Positions 9,494 through 19,928 of a stretch of DNA of 64,000 nucleotides are shown in pieces (positions within the stretch are counted from its first letter, which is position 1; each line of letters opens with the position of its first letter). Source of the stretch: JACCZX01 sp963807155 (GTDB lineage Bacteria > Pseudomonadota > Gammaproteobacteria > Burkholderiales > Burkholderiaceae_F); NCBI GenBank assembly GCA_963807155.1, contig CAWEAZ010000011.1, forward strand, positions 62,001 to 126,000. Reading direction: 5' to 3'. The position numbers and the translations under genes are program-made. The notes under the pieces were generated by a model, which did no database searches, was not told the DNA's origin, and saw only the letters and a program-made list of their open reading frames with translations.

Positions 9494-11235
9494 ATGGCCA
9501 GTATCATCGCCGGCCTTGCCCTCGCCGCTCGCACCATGCCCACCATCGACTACTCGCGCTTTTATCGCTACGACGACTTGATGGCGATATTGCGCAGCTT
9601 TGCCGACGAAAATCCGGATTACGTTTCAGTCGAAACGATCGGAACGAGTCACGAAGGGCGTGCGATCCCGGTCGTCACACTGACCCATCGCGCGACCGGT
9701 GCCGCGATCGACAAGCCCGCGTACTGGGTGGATGGCAACATTCATTCGATCGAGTTGACGGCGTCGAGCGCTTGTTTGTACTTCATCGACTGGCTGATGA
9801 AGGAGCGCGCCAACAATGCCGACGTCACGCGTGCTCTCGACACACGTACGTTCTACGTTTGCCCTCGCATCAATCCCGATGGCGCCGAATGGGCGATGGG
9901 CGATAACCCACGCTACGTACGCTCTTCGACGCGGCGATATCCGTTTGACGAGGATCCGATCGACGGACTGATCACCGAGGACCTCGACGGTGACGGCCGA
10001 ATTCTGCAAATGCGCGTCGCCGATCCGAACGGTCCGTGGAAAAAGCATCCGCAGCAGCCGAGTTTGCTGGTGCGCCGCGCGCCGACCGATGCGCCAGGCG
10101 GCGAATACTTTCGGGTGTTTGCCGAAGGACGAATCGAAAACTACGACGGCGTCAGCGTTACCGTCGCCGGTGTCACCGGCAACGCGCAGGGCCTCGACCT
10201 AAATCGTAACTTCCCGTCCAACTGGCGCCAGGAATTCGAGCAGCTCGGCGCCGGGCCGTTTCCCACGTCCGAACCTGAAGTGCGCTCGATCGTCGAATTT
10301 TTCATGTCGCATCCGAACATCTGCGGCGGCACCAGCATTCACACGATGTCCGGCGTGCTGCTGCGTCCGCTCGGCTCTGCGCCGGACGACAAGCTTCCCG
10401 CCGAAGACCTGTGGACCTATCAAACCGTCGGCAAGAAGGGCGAAGAGCTGACCGGCTATCCGGCAATTTCGGTCTGGCACGAGTTCCAGTACATGCCAGG
10501 CGAGCACATCAGCGGCTCATTCGACTGGATCTACGAGCACCTCGGGCATGTTCACGTGGACGATCGAGATCTGGAATCTGAAAAAGGAAGCCGGCATCGA
10601 TAACAAGGAATGGATTCACTGGTTCCGTGACCATCCGATCGAAGACGATTTGAAGATCTTCGAGTGGGCGCAGCGTGTTGCGCCGAACGAGGGCCACATC
10701 GATTGGAAACCATTTGATCATCCGCAACTCGGCAAAGTGGAGATCGGCGGCTGGAATCGGATGCACATCTTTGCAAATCCGCCGCCGGCGTTACGCGAGA
10801 AGGAGATCGCACGTTTTCCGCAATGGCTGCTGTGGCAAGCGCTGATATCGCCGAAGCTCGAGCTTGGCAGCGTCGAAGTCACGGCGGCCGGCGCCAGGCA
10901 CATGGCGCGTACGGCTGATCGTGCAGAACAGCGGCTGGTTACCGACCTACGTCACCAAGATGGCCGTGAAGCGAAAGCTGTTGCGAGGAGTACTCGCCGA
11001 GATCAAATTGCCCAGTGGTGCTGAACTCGTATCGGGCAAGCCGCGCGAAGAAATGGGTGAACTCGAAGGCTGGGCTTATCTGCACACCGGCATTTCATTC
11101 TGGCCGAACAAGAAGGTCACGGCCGACCGGGCGCATGTCGATTGGGTAGTGAAAGGCAAAGCAGGCTCCCAACTTCAAATCGCAGCCTGGCACGAGCGGG
11201 CGGGTCGACTGGAAACAAACGTCACGCTCGAATAG
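9494..11235 (+). CDS. M14-family zinc carboxypeptidase, two frameshifts
   Basis: Metallocarboxypeptidase of the M14 (carboxypeptidase A-like) fold. Zinc ligands are seen in GNIHSIELT (H..E) and in the later TSIHTMSG; the substrate-arginine region is LDLNRNFPSNW. A break at ~10545 must be corrected to read MFTWTIEIWNLKKEAG, which holds the catalytic glutamate (TIEIW). A second break at ~10892 leads into PGTWRVRLIVQNSGWLPTYV, probably a C-terminal beta-sandwich domain, ending ETNVTLE. No signal peptide is evident, so it may act in the cytoplasm. An alternative start is the ATG at 9536 (MPTIDYSRF). Substrate unknown. Divergent from dgkA. Confidence 0.8.
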
Positions 11236-11314
11236 CAGGCACGCGCCCACCGCCGCGGCGCGCGGTACATTGTGCGACCGCCGTCACTACCCACAAGCAG
11301 ATGGTCGGGGCAAG

Positions 11315-12712
11315 TTGGGGACAATAGTTATTCCGGTCTGGGTTGCGATCATCGGCGCCCTGCTCGCGCTATGGGCGGTGCTCGATCGTCTCTTGGTGCC
11401 CAGCGCGCGCTGGGTGATTCGGACTCGTGCCAACAAAGTGCTCGACGAAGTCGGGCAGCGACTGCGCCTGCAGGTTCGACCGTTCCAGCAAACAAGCCGG
11501 CGCACGCTGATCGATCGACTGGTGTTCGATGAGAAGGTGCAGCAGGCCGCGACCGCGCATGCGCAGGCAAATGAGATGCCGCGCGAGGTCGTGCATCAGA
11601 TGGTCGAGCGCTATGCGCGCGAGATCGTCCCCGCTTTCAACGCCTACTTCTATTTTCGAATCGGCGCGTGGCTAAGCCGAAAAGTCAGCCGCCTGCTCTA
11701 TCGCGTGCGCATCGGGTACTCCGACGAAGCCGGTCTGGCCGCAGTACCGCCGAACTCCACGGTGGTGTTCGTGATGAATCATCGCAGCAATATGGATTAC
11801 ATCCTCGCTGCGCATTTGGCTGCGGAACAGGCAGCGCTTTCGTATGCGGTAGGCGAATGGGCACGCATCTGGCCTTTGCAGCAGATGATTCGCGCGATGG
11901 GCGCGTATTTCGTCCGGCGCGGCTCAGGCAACGAGCTGTACCGGCGCGTGCTGGAGCGCTACATCGCAATGGCCACCGAGTCTGGAGTCACGCAAGCCGT
12001 TTATCCCGAAGGAGGCCTGACGCGTGACGGCCGTATGCGCGAACCCAAATTTGGCGTACTTGAATACATGTTGCGCGGTTTCTCACTCGACGGTGACCGC
12101 GATCTCGTTTTCGTTCCGCTCGGATTGAACTACGACCGAGTGCTGGAAGATCGAACACAGCTATTGGCAGGAGCGGCGCGCGAAAAGAGGTCGGCGGTCA
12201 CGGCTTCCCTAAACACGTTGAAGTTTGTTTTCACCCAGCTCGGGCTCGCGGTTCGCAGCAAGTGGTATCGCTTCGGTTATGCGTGCGTCAACTTCGGCAC
12301 GCCGATTTCAACCAAGAGCTACTGCGCTGAGCGAGGAATCGACTTTCGCAAGCTCGCCAAGGAAGAGCGGATCGTCGAAGTCAGTGCGCTGGGCCGCCAT
12401 CTGATGGATCACGTGGGCCGTCTGATTCCGGTGTTACCGGTACCGCTGGTTGCGCGCGTGTTGCTGGCAGCGAAGGATGGAGCGCTCAGCGAAATGGAAG
12501 TCAAGTCGCAAGTCGGCACACAGGTGCAGCACTTACAGGCGCGCGGAGCTCACATCTACGTACCGCGCAGCGACTGGGACTATGCAGTCGGCGCCGGATT
12601 GCGCATGCTGACACTTCGACATCTGGTCAACGAATCGGCGGGGTTGTACAGCGCGAACCCGACTGAGACCGAGCTGCTGAGCTATTACGCGCGTTCGATC
12701 GAGCATCTGTAG
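11315..12712 (+). CDS. PlsB-like glycerolipid acyltransferase
   Basis: Membrane-associated acyltransferase of the LPLAT/PlsB superfamily, likely acylating glycerol-3-phosphate or lysophosphatidate. The four blocks are clear: NHRSNMDY (H....D catalytic pair), GAYFVRRG, YPEGGLTRDGR, and VFVPLGLNYDRV. One N-terminal membrane helix (VWVAIIGALLALWAVLD) anchors it. It is shorter than E. coli PlsB, lacking the long N-terminal region. The start is uncertain: no ATG lies near the hydrophobic N-terminus. A TTG at 11315 fits best, with a longer TTG-started version possible from 11270. Its tail runs to YYARSIEHL. Phosphatidate made here would share a pool with the product of the nearby DgkA. Confidence 0.8.
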   Translation: MGTIVIPVWVAIIGALLALWAVLDRLLVPSARWVIRTRANKVLDEVGQRLRLQVRPFQQTSRRTLIDRLVFDEKVQQAATAHAQANEMPREVVHQMVERYAREIVPAFNAYFYFRIGAWLSRKVSRLLYRVRIGYSDEAGLAAVPPNSTVVFVMNHRSNMDYILAAHLAAEQAALSYAVGEWARIWPLQQMIRAMGAYFVRRGSGNELYRRVLERYIAMATESGVTQAVYPEGGLTRDGRMREPKFGVLEYMLRGFSLDGDRDLVFVPLGLNYDRVLEDRTQLLAGAAREKRSAVTASLNTLKFVFTQLGLAVRSKWYRFGYACVNFGTPISTKSYCAERGIDFRKLAKEERIVEVSALGRHLMDHVGRLIPVLPVPLVARVLLAAKDGALSEMEVKSQVGTQVQHLQARGAHIYVPRSDWDYAVGAGLRMLTLRHLVNESAGLYSANPTETELLSYYARSIEHL

Positions 12713-12758
12713 CCGCGTTGCCTATACTCGTCCGCATAACAATTATTAGGAGACATTC

Positions 12759-13725
12759 ATGGATCGTCGCACCGTCCTGATCGCGAGCGGCGCGCTTGCG
12801 GCGCTGCCGTCGACTGCACTGCGCGCACAGGCTTTTCCGTCACGACCGATCACGTTGTACTGCGCATTTCCCGCAGGCGGACCGACCGACCAGGTGCTGC
12901 GCGCATTCGCGGAGTCCGCATCGCGCACGCTGGGACAGCCAATCGTCGTCGAGAGCAAGCCTGGCGCCGGAGGAACCGTCGCACCGATCGCCGTGAAGAG
13001 CGCGAAGCCCGACGGATACACACTGACCCAACTTGCGATCAGCGTGTTTCGCATTCCGCACATGCAGAAGACACCGCAGCTCGATGCGCTGCGCGACTTC
13101 ACCTACATCATCAACATGACCGGCTACACGTTCGGTCTGGTCGTGCCCGCGGGCGCTCCGTGGAAGACGTTGAAGCGACTTCGTTGAAGACGCGAAGAAA
13201 AATCCAGGCAAGATCGATTACGGCTCAACCGGCAGCGGCACGACGCCGCATCTGGCGATCGAGGAATTCGCGGCGAAGGCAGGCATCAAGCTGACACACG
13301 TCCCGTTCAAGGGCAGCGCCGATCTGATGACGTCGATTCTCGGCGGTCACATTCAGTCGGCGAGCGACTCGACCGGTTGGGCGCCTCACGTCGAGTCCGG
13401 CAAGTTACGGCTGCTTGCGACCTACGGTTCAAAGCGTACGAAGAAGTGGCCGGACGTTCCGACACTCGCTGAGCTCGGTTACGACACAGTGTCTGACTCA
13501 CCGTTCGGCATCGGCGGGCCGCCCGGAATGGATCCGGCGGTGGTTAAAACGCTGCACGACGCGTTCCGCAAAACACTCGAGGATCCGAAAGTGCTCGCGA
13601 TTCTCGACCGCTTCGATCAATCGGTGATCTACATGAGCCCTGAGGAGTACACAAAGTACGCGCGGCAGATGGTCGACGCCGAGCGGTTGACAATCGATCG
13701 GCTGGGGCTGCGCGGGACGATGTAG
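12759..13725 (+). CDS. TctC/Bug-family periplasmic solute receptor, frameshifted
   Basis: Extracytoplasmic binding protein of the tripartite tricarboxylate transporter (Bug) family. It starts at the ATG at 12759 with AGGAGA upstream and has a signal sequence (RRTVLIASGALAALPSTALR). Family hallmarks follow: FPSRPITLYCAFPAGGPTD and the GAGG turn in SKPGAGGTVAP. The frame breaks at ~13170-13178; the corrected reading continues DFVEDAKKNPGKIDYGSTG and HVPFKGSADLMTSILGGHI, ending RLGLRGTM. No TctA/TctB membrane genes are adjacent. Orphan Bug receptors are very common in Burkholderiales. The ligand cannot be inferred. Confidence 0.88.
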
Positions 13726-13806
13726 CTGCATCAACGCGCAAGCGTTGCGGCGCGGCACCACTCTTGGATTGGGTAGAAAAACTCCCGACGAGCGCCGTCG
13801 CGACAG

Positions 13807-13979
13807 CAGCGGCTGGCGCAGATGCGCCGCCTTTGAGTCGTCGCCCGAGGAACGGAGCAACGCCGGGGCGTTTGAGCAAAACAGCGCTTTAGCCCTGTTT
13901 TGCGCCGGCGTTGTGAGTACCGCAGTGGTTGCCACTGTAGTGCCCGACGACGTAGGCGGCGCAGCTGCGCCAGCCGCTG
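13807..13979. repeat. 173-bp nested imperfect palindrome between convergent genes
   Basis: The outer arms, 13807-13831 and 13955-13979, are 25 bp and complementary at 24 positions (core CAGCGGCTGGCGCAG). Inner arms CAACGCCGG (13858-13866) with CCGGCGTTG (13905-13913) and GCAAAACAG (13876-13884) with CTGTTTTGC (13895-13903) nest inside. The element fills most of the 276-bp gap between the tctC-like gene (plus) and fba (minus). It could be a bidirectional transcript end, a MITE-like element or a structured RNA. The short open frames crossing it match nothing recognisable. Confidence 0.75.
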
Positions 13980-14001
13980 CGGCATGCGTACCCAAGAAGA
14001 C

Positions 14002-15066
14002 TTAGTGCACGTGCTGCGACAAGGCGCCGGTTGTGTACTTGTGCGCGATCGTCGTTAGCGGCAGCGGCTGGATTCCGCTTGCCTGGCCCTCGCAGCCGAA
14101 TTGCACATAGCGCTGCTTGCAGATCACCTTGGCCGCTGCACGCGCGGGCTTCAGGTAATCGCGCGGATCAAAGTGGCCGGGATTTTCGTGCAGAAATTTG
14201 CGTATGGCCGCGGTCATCGCAAGGCGGATGTCGGTGTCGATGTTGATCTTGCGAACGCCGTGCTTGATCGCCTCCTGGATCTCTTCGACCGGCACGCCAT
14301 ACGTTTCTTTCATGTCGCCGCCGTAGGTTCGAATTTCGTGCAGCAAATCCTGTGGCACAGACGATGAGCCGTGCATCACCAGATGCGTGTTCGGAATGCG
14401 GCGGTGAATCTCCTTGATGCGATCGATTGCGAGGATGTCGCCCGTCGGCTTGCGCGTGAACTTGTACGCGCCATGGCTGGTGCCGATTGCGATTGCGAGC
14501 GCATCGAGCTGCGTTTTGGCGACGAAATCTGCGGCCTGATCCGGGTCAGTCAGCAGCATTTCTTTCGTCATCGTGATCTCGGAGCCGTGGCCGTCTTCCT
14601 TGTCGCCGCGCATCGTCTCTAGAGAGCCAAGACAACCGAGCTCGCCTTCGACACTGACACCCTGCGCGTGCGCCATGTCGACCACTTTCTTCGTCACCTG
14701 CCAGTTGTAGTCGTAGTCTGCGACCGTTTTTCCGTCTTCGCGCAGCGAGCCGTCCATCATCACCGATGAGAAGCCAAGCTTGATCGCGCCTTCGCACACT
14801 GCAGGTGACGCCCCGTGATCCTGGTGCATCGCGATCGGAATCGCTGGATAAGACTCGACCGCGGCCTGAATCAGATGCTTAAGAAACAATTCCCCCGCGT
14901 ACTTACGTGCACCGGCGGATGCCTGCATGATCACCGGCGCGTTGACTTCCTGTGCGGCCTCCATGATCGCCTGCACCTGTTCGAGATTGTTCACGTTGAA
15001 AGCGGGCACTCCGTAGCCGTTGTCCGCAGCGTGATCCAGCAATTGACGCAATGAAACGAGCGCCAT
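14002..15066 (-). CDS. fba: Class II fructose-bisphosphate aldolase
   Basis: Zinc-dependent aldolase (354 aa) interconverting fructose-1,6-bisphosphate and DHAP plus GAP. The start at 15066 has a strong AAGGAGG upstream, so the open frame beyond it is not used. Motifs: AFNVNNLEQVQAIMEAA, zinc-site AMHQDHGAS (about residues 80-88), GVSVEGELGCLGS, and HGSSSVPQDLL. The C-terminal KINIDTDIRLAMT and sequence style match the Calvin-cycle/proteobacterial CbbA-type subgroup. It is intact. It belongs to the minus-strand glycolytic set with pyk and pgk, and lies downstream of the S41 peptidase gene. Confidence 0.97.
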   Translation of the reverse strand: MALVSLRQLLDHAADNGYGVPAFNVNNLEQVQAIMEAAQEVNAPVIMQASAGARKYAGELFLKHLIQAAVESYPAIPIAMHQDHGASPAVCEGAIKLGFSSVMMDGSLREDGKTVADYDYNWQVTKKVVDMAHAQGVSVEGELGCLGSLETMRGDKEDGHGSEITMTKEMLLTDPDQAADFVAKTQLDALAIAIGTSHGAYKFTRKPTGDILAIDRIKEIHRRIPNTHLVMHGSSSVPQDLLHEIRTYGGDMKETYGVPVEEIQEAIKHGVRKINIDTDIRLAMTAAIRKFLHENPGHFDPRDYLKPARAAAKVICKQRYVQFGCEGQASGIQPLPLTTIAHKYTTGALSQHVH

Positions 15067-15103
15067 GGCATTCCTCCTTATGATCCGTTTATCCAGCAAA
15101 CTT

Positions 15104-16536
15104 CTACTGAACCGATGTAGTGAGCAACAAGCGATCCAGCAAAGCCTTTTCTGCGGCCTCCAACGCACGGTCGCGACCCGCGCGCAGATCCGCCAGCGTT
15201 GGCGGCGCGTAAATCGTCGGCGCCAGCGGCTCGCCTTCCATGCGCCGGCCGTGTGCCGACCGGAACCCGGTTTCGGATACGCGCACACCGCCCGCTCCCG
15301 GCAATACATACTCCGAACGCACGGCAACCACGCACCCGCACGTCGACTCGCCGACTATCAGCGCATCGCGCTGCTCGAGCAACGCCGTTGCCGTCAGTTC
15401 CGAAGCACTGCCCGAACGCCGATCAGTCAAGACCGCGATCGGTTTCAGAAACGGCGTCTCTGCAGGAGTAATGCGCAACTCGCGCGTGTTCTGCTCGTCG
15501 CCGCGCCGCGACAGTTGGGTAAGCACCATGCGGGGCTCAGGCAGAAACTGGCGCACCAGCCACATGAACTGGCTGTAATCACCGCCACCGTTACCGCGCA
15601 GATCGAGCACCAGCGCCCGAGCGTCCGCCACCTGACGCAGCGCTTGCTCGACGTCCGCCCGATTGCGCACCGAAAATCGATTGAGTTTTAGAACTGCGAT
15701 GCCGGCATCGGAAACGTGCGCCGTGACTGCGGGCGGTCTTATCAGCGGCTCTGGCATCAAGGTCACCACGATCGGACGACCGGCGTCACGCTGCAGTGTC
15801 AGTGCCTGGGCGCGCGGTAGCGCATCGGGCATGCGCTGCAACGCGCGTCGCACGGCGCGCAGTTGCGCAAAACGCATCGCTTCATCCTGCCGCGCCGGTT
15901 CCGCCTCGGAAGACGTGACGTCGGCCGCAGTCAGCGGAAGATCGCGTGCGGCGCGCAAAAATGCCGCGTCGAACTGTCGGTCATCGATGGCGATGACGAC
16001 GTCGCCCTTGCGGACGCCCGCGCGCGCGGCCGGAGAATCGGGATCGACGTCGATGACGAGCAATTGATCGTCGATGACCGACAATGTGAGCCCGGATGCG
16101 AGTGTGGCAAAGCGGCGGTAGTCCGCACTTTCACGCGGCGTCACGACCCGCGTATGCGAATCCTTGAGCTCGCGCACCATCGCTTTCAGCACCTGATACA
16201 TCTCGGCGTCGCTTTTCGCAGCCATCACCGGCGCCTGATACTTTTTGCGCACCGCCTGCCAGTCGACGCCATTGAACGCCGGGTCATAGTGCCGATCCGC
16301 AACGATCTGCCAGGCGCGCTGCTGTACCTCGAGACGCATCTCGGCAGTTGCAAACTCCGCACTGAGCTCGTGCTGCAACGAACGCGCGGTGTGTTCCGAC
16401 AACCCCGCCGCGGGCCCGCCGGCGGGTCGCGTGGGGAACGACGCCAGTGCGCCCGACGCGACAAACGCGAGTGCAAACGACAGACGGCGAAGAACGTGCG
16501 CCACGGGCTCGCTGCGGATTCCTGACGCGATCGCTC

Positions 16537-16540
<4 letters not shown>
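15104..16540 (-). CDS. S41-family peptidase with PDZ domain
   Basis: Exported protease-like protein (478 aa). The N-terminal hydrophobic stretch LSFALAFVASGALA suggests a signal peptide. A helical region with a tail-processing-type LKDSHTRVV follows, then a PDZ-like domain (SPAARAGVRKGDVVIAIDD, about residues 165-185). The S41 core has ALVLDLRGNGGG and the serine block DRRSGSASELTA. The position where classical C-terminal processing peptidases have the catalytic lysine (TFGKG) reads TCGCV, so it resembles the non-lysine S41 branch or is catalytically altered. Its ATG overlaps the pyk stop by an ATGA junction and so should be translated with pyk. The substrate is unknown. Confidence 0.83.
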
Positions 16541-17973
<1,433 letters not shown>

Positions 17974-17987
17974 CATTGCTCAGCGTA

Positions 17988-19226
17988 TCAATTCGGCTGG
18001 ACTTGCGGTACGGCGAGAAAGTCCTTGTTCGCAGCGCGCTGCTCGAGGATCTCGATTGCCGGCAGATTCTTGCCTTCAAGGTATTCGAGAAACGCGCCAC
18101 CTCCGGTGGAGATGTAGCTGATGCGATCGCCGAGATCGTACTTGGCGATCGCGGCGAGCGTATCCCCGCCTCCAGCGATCGAAAACGCGCCATTCGCAGT
18201 GGCTTCGGCAATTGAAAGCGCCATTTGCCTCGTCCCTTCGCCGAAGGCATCGAACTCAAACACACCGATGGGTCCGTTCCAGATGATGGTGCCCGCGCTG
18301 CGAATCATCTGCGCGAGTGCCAGCGCGCTCTGCGGCCCAATGTCGAGAATCATCTCGTCAGGGCGCACGTCGTCGGCTCGCCGTGTCGTCGCCGGCGCCG
18401 TGGCCGAGAACTCCTTCGCGACGACGACGTCGATCGGTAGAGGCAGCGTCGCACCCTTTTCGGCAAGCGTCGCCAGCACCCGCTTACATTCACTGACGAG
18501 ATCGGGCTCTGCGAGCGACTTACCGATCGCAAATCCCTCGGCGAGCAGGAACGTGTTGGCGATTCCTCCGCCGACGATCAGACGATCGACCTTGCGCGCC
18601 AGGTTGTTCAGCAACGTGAGTTTGGTCGAGACCTTAGAACCGGCGACAATGGCCGCCAGTGGCCGTTGGGGGTCGCGCAACGCTTTCGACAGTGCCTCGA
18701 TCTCGGCAGAAAGCAACGGACCGGCGCACACCAGCTTCGCGTAGTTGGCGATGCCTACGGTGGACGCTTCCGCGCGATGCGCGGTGCCGAAGGCGTCGTT
18801 CACGTACACGTCGCACAACGCCGCCATTTTTCTCGCAAGCTGGTCGCTGTTTGCCTTTTCACCCTTGTTAAATCGAGTGTTTTCCAACAGCACCACCTGA
18901 CCTGGCGCAACGTCAACGCCATCGATCCAATCGCGTACCAACGGCACCTTGAACCCCAGGAGATCGCTGAGCCTGAGCGCGACCGGCGCCAGCGAAAATT
19001 CGGCCGCAAACTCGCCTTCAGCGGGCCGTCCTAGATGCGAGGCGACCATCACCGCCGCGCCCGCTTCCAGCGCCGCGCGAATTGCGGGCACCGACGCGCG
19101 AATGCGCGTGTCTTCGGTGATGTTGCCCGCATCGTCCTGCGGAACGTTCAGATCGGAGCGAATGAAAACGCGCCGACCGGCCAACTGCCCGTCCGCAATG
19201 AGCCGATCAAGAGTATTAACGCGCAT
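17988..19226 (-). CDS. pgk: Phosphoglycerate kinase
   Basis: Produces ATP and 3-phosphoglycerate from 1,3-bisphosphoglycerate (412 aa). Motifs: GRRVFIRSDLNVPQD near the N-terminus, ASHLGRPAEGE, VNDAFGTAHRAEAS, AGSKVSTKLTLL, the hinge/nucleotide stretch TIIWNGPIGVFEF, and SIAGGGDTLAAI near the C-terminus. The start at 19226 (MRVNTLDRL) matches the family; an in-frame ATG at 19259 is an alternative. It heads the pgk-pyk-S41-fba run on the minus strand. The divergent rhombosortase gene begins about 50 bp away, so their promoters must lie within each other's 5' ends. Confidence 0.96.
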   Translation of the reverse strand: MRVNTLDRLIADGQLAGRRVFIRSDLNVPQDDAGNITEDTRIRASVPAIRAALEAGAAVMVASHLGRPAEGEFAAEFSLAPVALRLSDLLGFKVPLVRDWIDGVDVAPGQVVLLENTRFNKGEKANSDQLARKMAALCDVYVNDAFGTAHRAEASTVGIANYAKLVCAGPLLSAEIEALSKALRDPQRPLAAIVAGSKVSTKLTLLNNLARKVDRLIVGGGIANTFLLAEGFAIGKSLAEPDLVSECKRVLATLAEKGATLPLPIDVVVAKEFSATAPATTRRADDVRPDEMILDIGPQSALALAQMIRSAGTIIWNGPIGVFEFDAFGEGTRQMALSIAEATANGAFSIAGGGDTLAAIAKYDLGDRISYISTGGGAFLEYLEGKNLPAIEILEQRAANKDFLAVPQVQPN

Positions 19227-19277
19227 TAAGGGTTGGATGAGCCGCGCCGCAGTGGACATGGCTCGAGCAACGATCGA

Positions 19278-19928
19278 ATGAAACCGGAGTTGGGCATTAT
19301 ACGAACGGTGAAACCGATATCGCTCTCGCGCGCCGAAGTCATCGCGATCACCATTGGCCTGCTGATATTGGTGTTGCAGGCATTGCCGGACATTGCCGCC
19401 CTCGAATACCGAAACACGAACCCCGTCACCGAACCATGGCGCTGGCTGACCGCACACTTCATTCATGTGAACTGGCAGCACGCGCTGATCAACGCCGTCG
19501 CACTATGGGTCGTCGCGCGCTTGTTTGCGCCCGATCTGACGCCATCGCGCCAACTGTATGCATTGCTTACCGCTGCGCTGGCGATCAGCGCATGCCTCGC
19601 GCTGATCTATCCGACTATCGCGTGGTACCGCGGCCTGTCAGGTGCGTTGCATGGGCTGTACTTTGCAGGCTCCGCGCTATGGCTGATCAAGGCGAAGCCG
19701 CGCCGATTTCAACAGCTATGGCTGCCGTCGGCTCTGTTCTTTGGCGGCTGGATCAAAGTCGCACTTGAGCAACCGGGCGGCGCGACCACCCCTTATGCGG
19801 AATGGTTGGGCGCGGGCGTAGTGCCGCAAGCCCACCTCGTGGGTGCAGCCTGCGGCACGTTACTCGGGCTACTGTTCGCGATAAGCGACGCGAACGCGAG
19901 CCGCGAGCAACAGCGCAGACAGCAATAG
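19278..19928 (+). CDS. rrtA: Rhombosortase (rhomboid-family intramembrane serine protease)
   Basis: Small rhomboid-type protein (216 aa) with about six hydrophobic helices. It shows the early HFIHVNWQHALINAVAL motif, the catalytic serine in YRGLSGALHGLY (GLSG.LHG, characteristic of rhombosortases), and the catalytic histidine in PQAHLVGAACG. Rhombosortases are known to process proteins carrying the C-terminal GlyGly-CTERM signal. Two minus-strand subtilase genes right next to it carry such tails, which supports the call strongly. The 3' end overlaps the first subtilase by ~60 bp in convergent orientation. The start is uncertain (ATG 19278 or GTG 19308). The gene is intact, unlike its presumed substrates. 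Confidence 0.85.
   Translation: MKPELGIIRTVKPISLSRAEVIAITIGLLILVLQALPDIAALEYRNTNPVTEPWRWLTAHFIHVNWQHALINAVALWVVARLFAPDLTPSRQLYALLTAALAISACLALIYPTIAWYRGLSGALHGLYFAGSALWLIKAKPRRFQQLWLPSALFFGGWIKVALEQPGGATTPYAEWLGAGVVPQAHLVGAACGTLLGLLFAISDANASREQQRRQQ

Noticed and set aside
13731..14005. Small open frames on both strands across the 13.8-kb palindrome
   Set aside because: They result from the GC-rich inverted repeats; no start signals, no domain, and the two strands encode similar Ala-rich strings.
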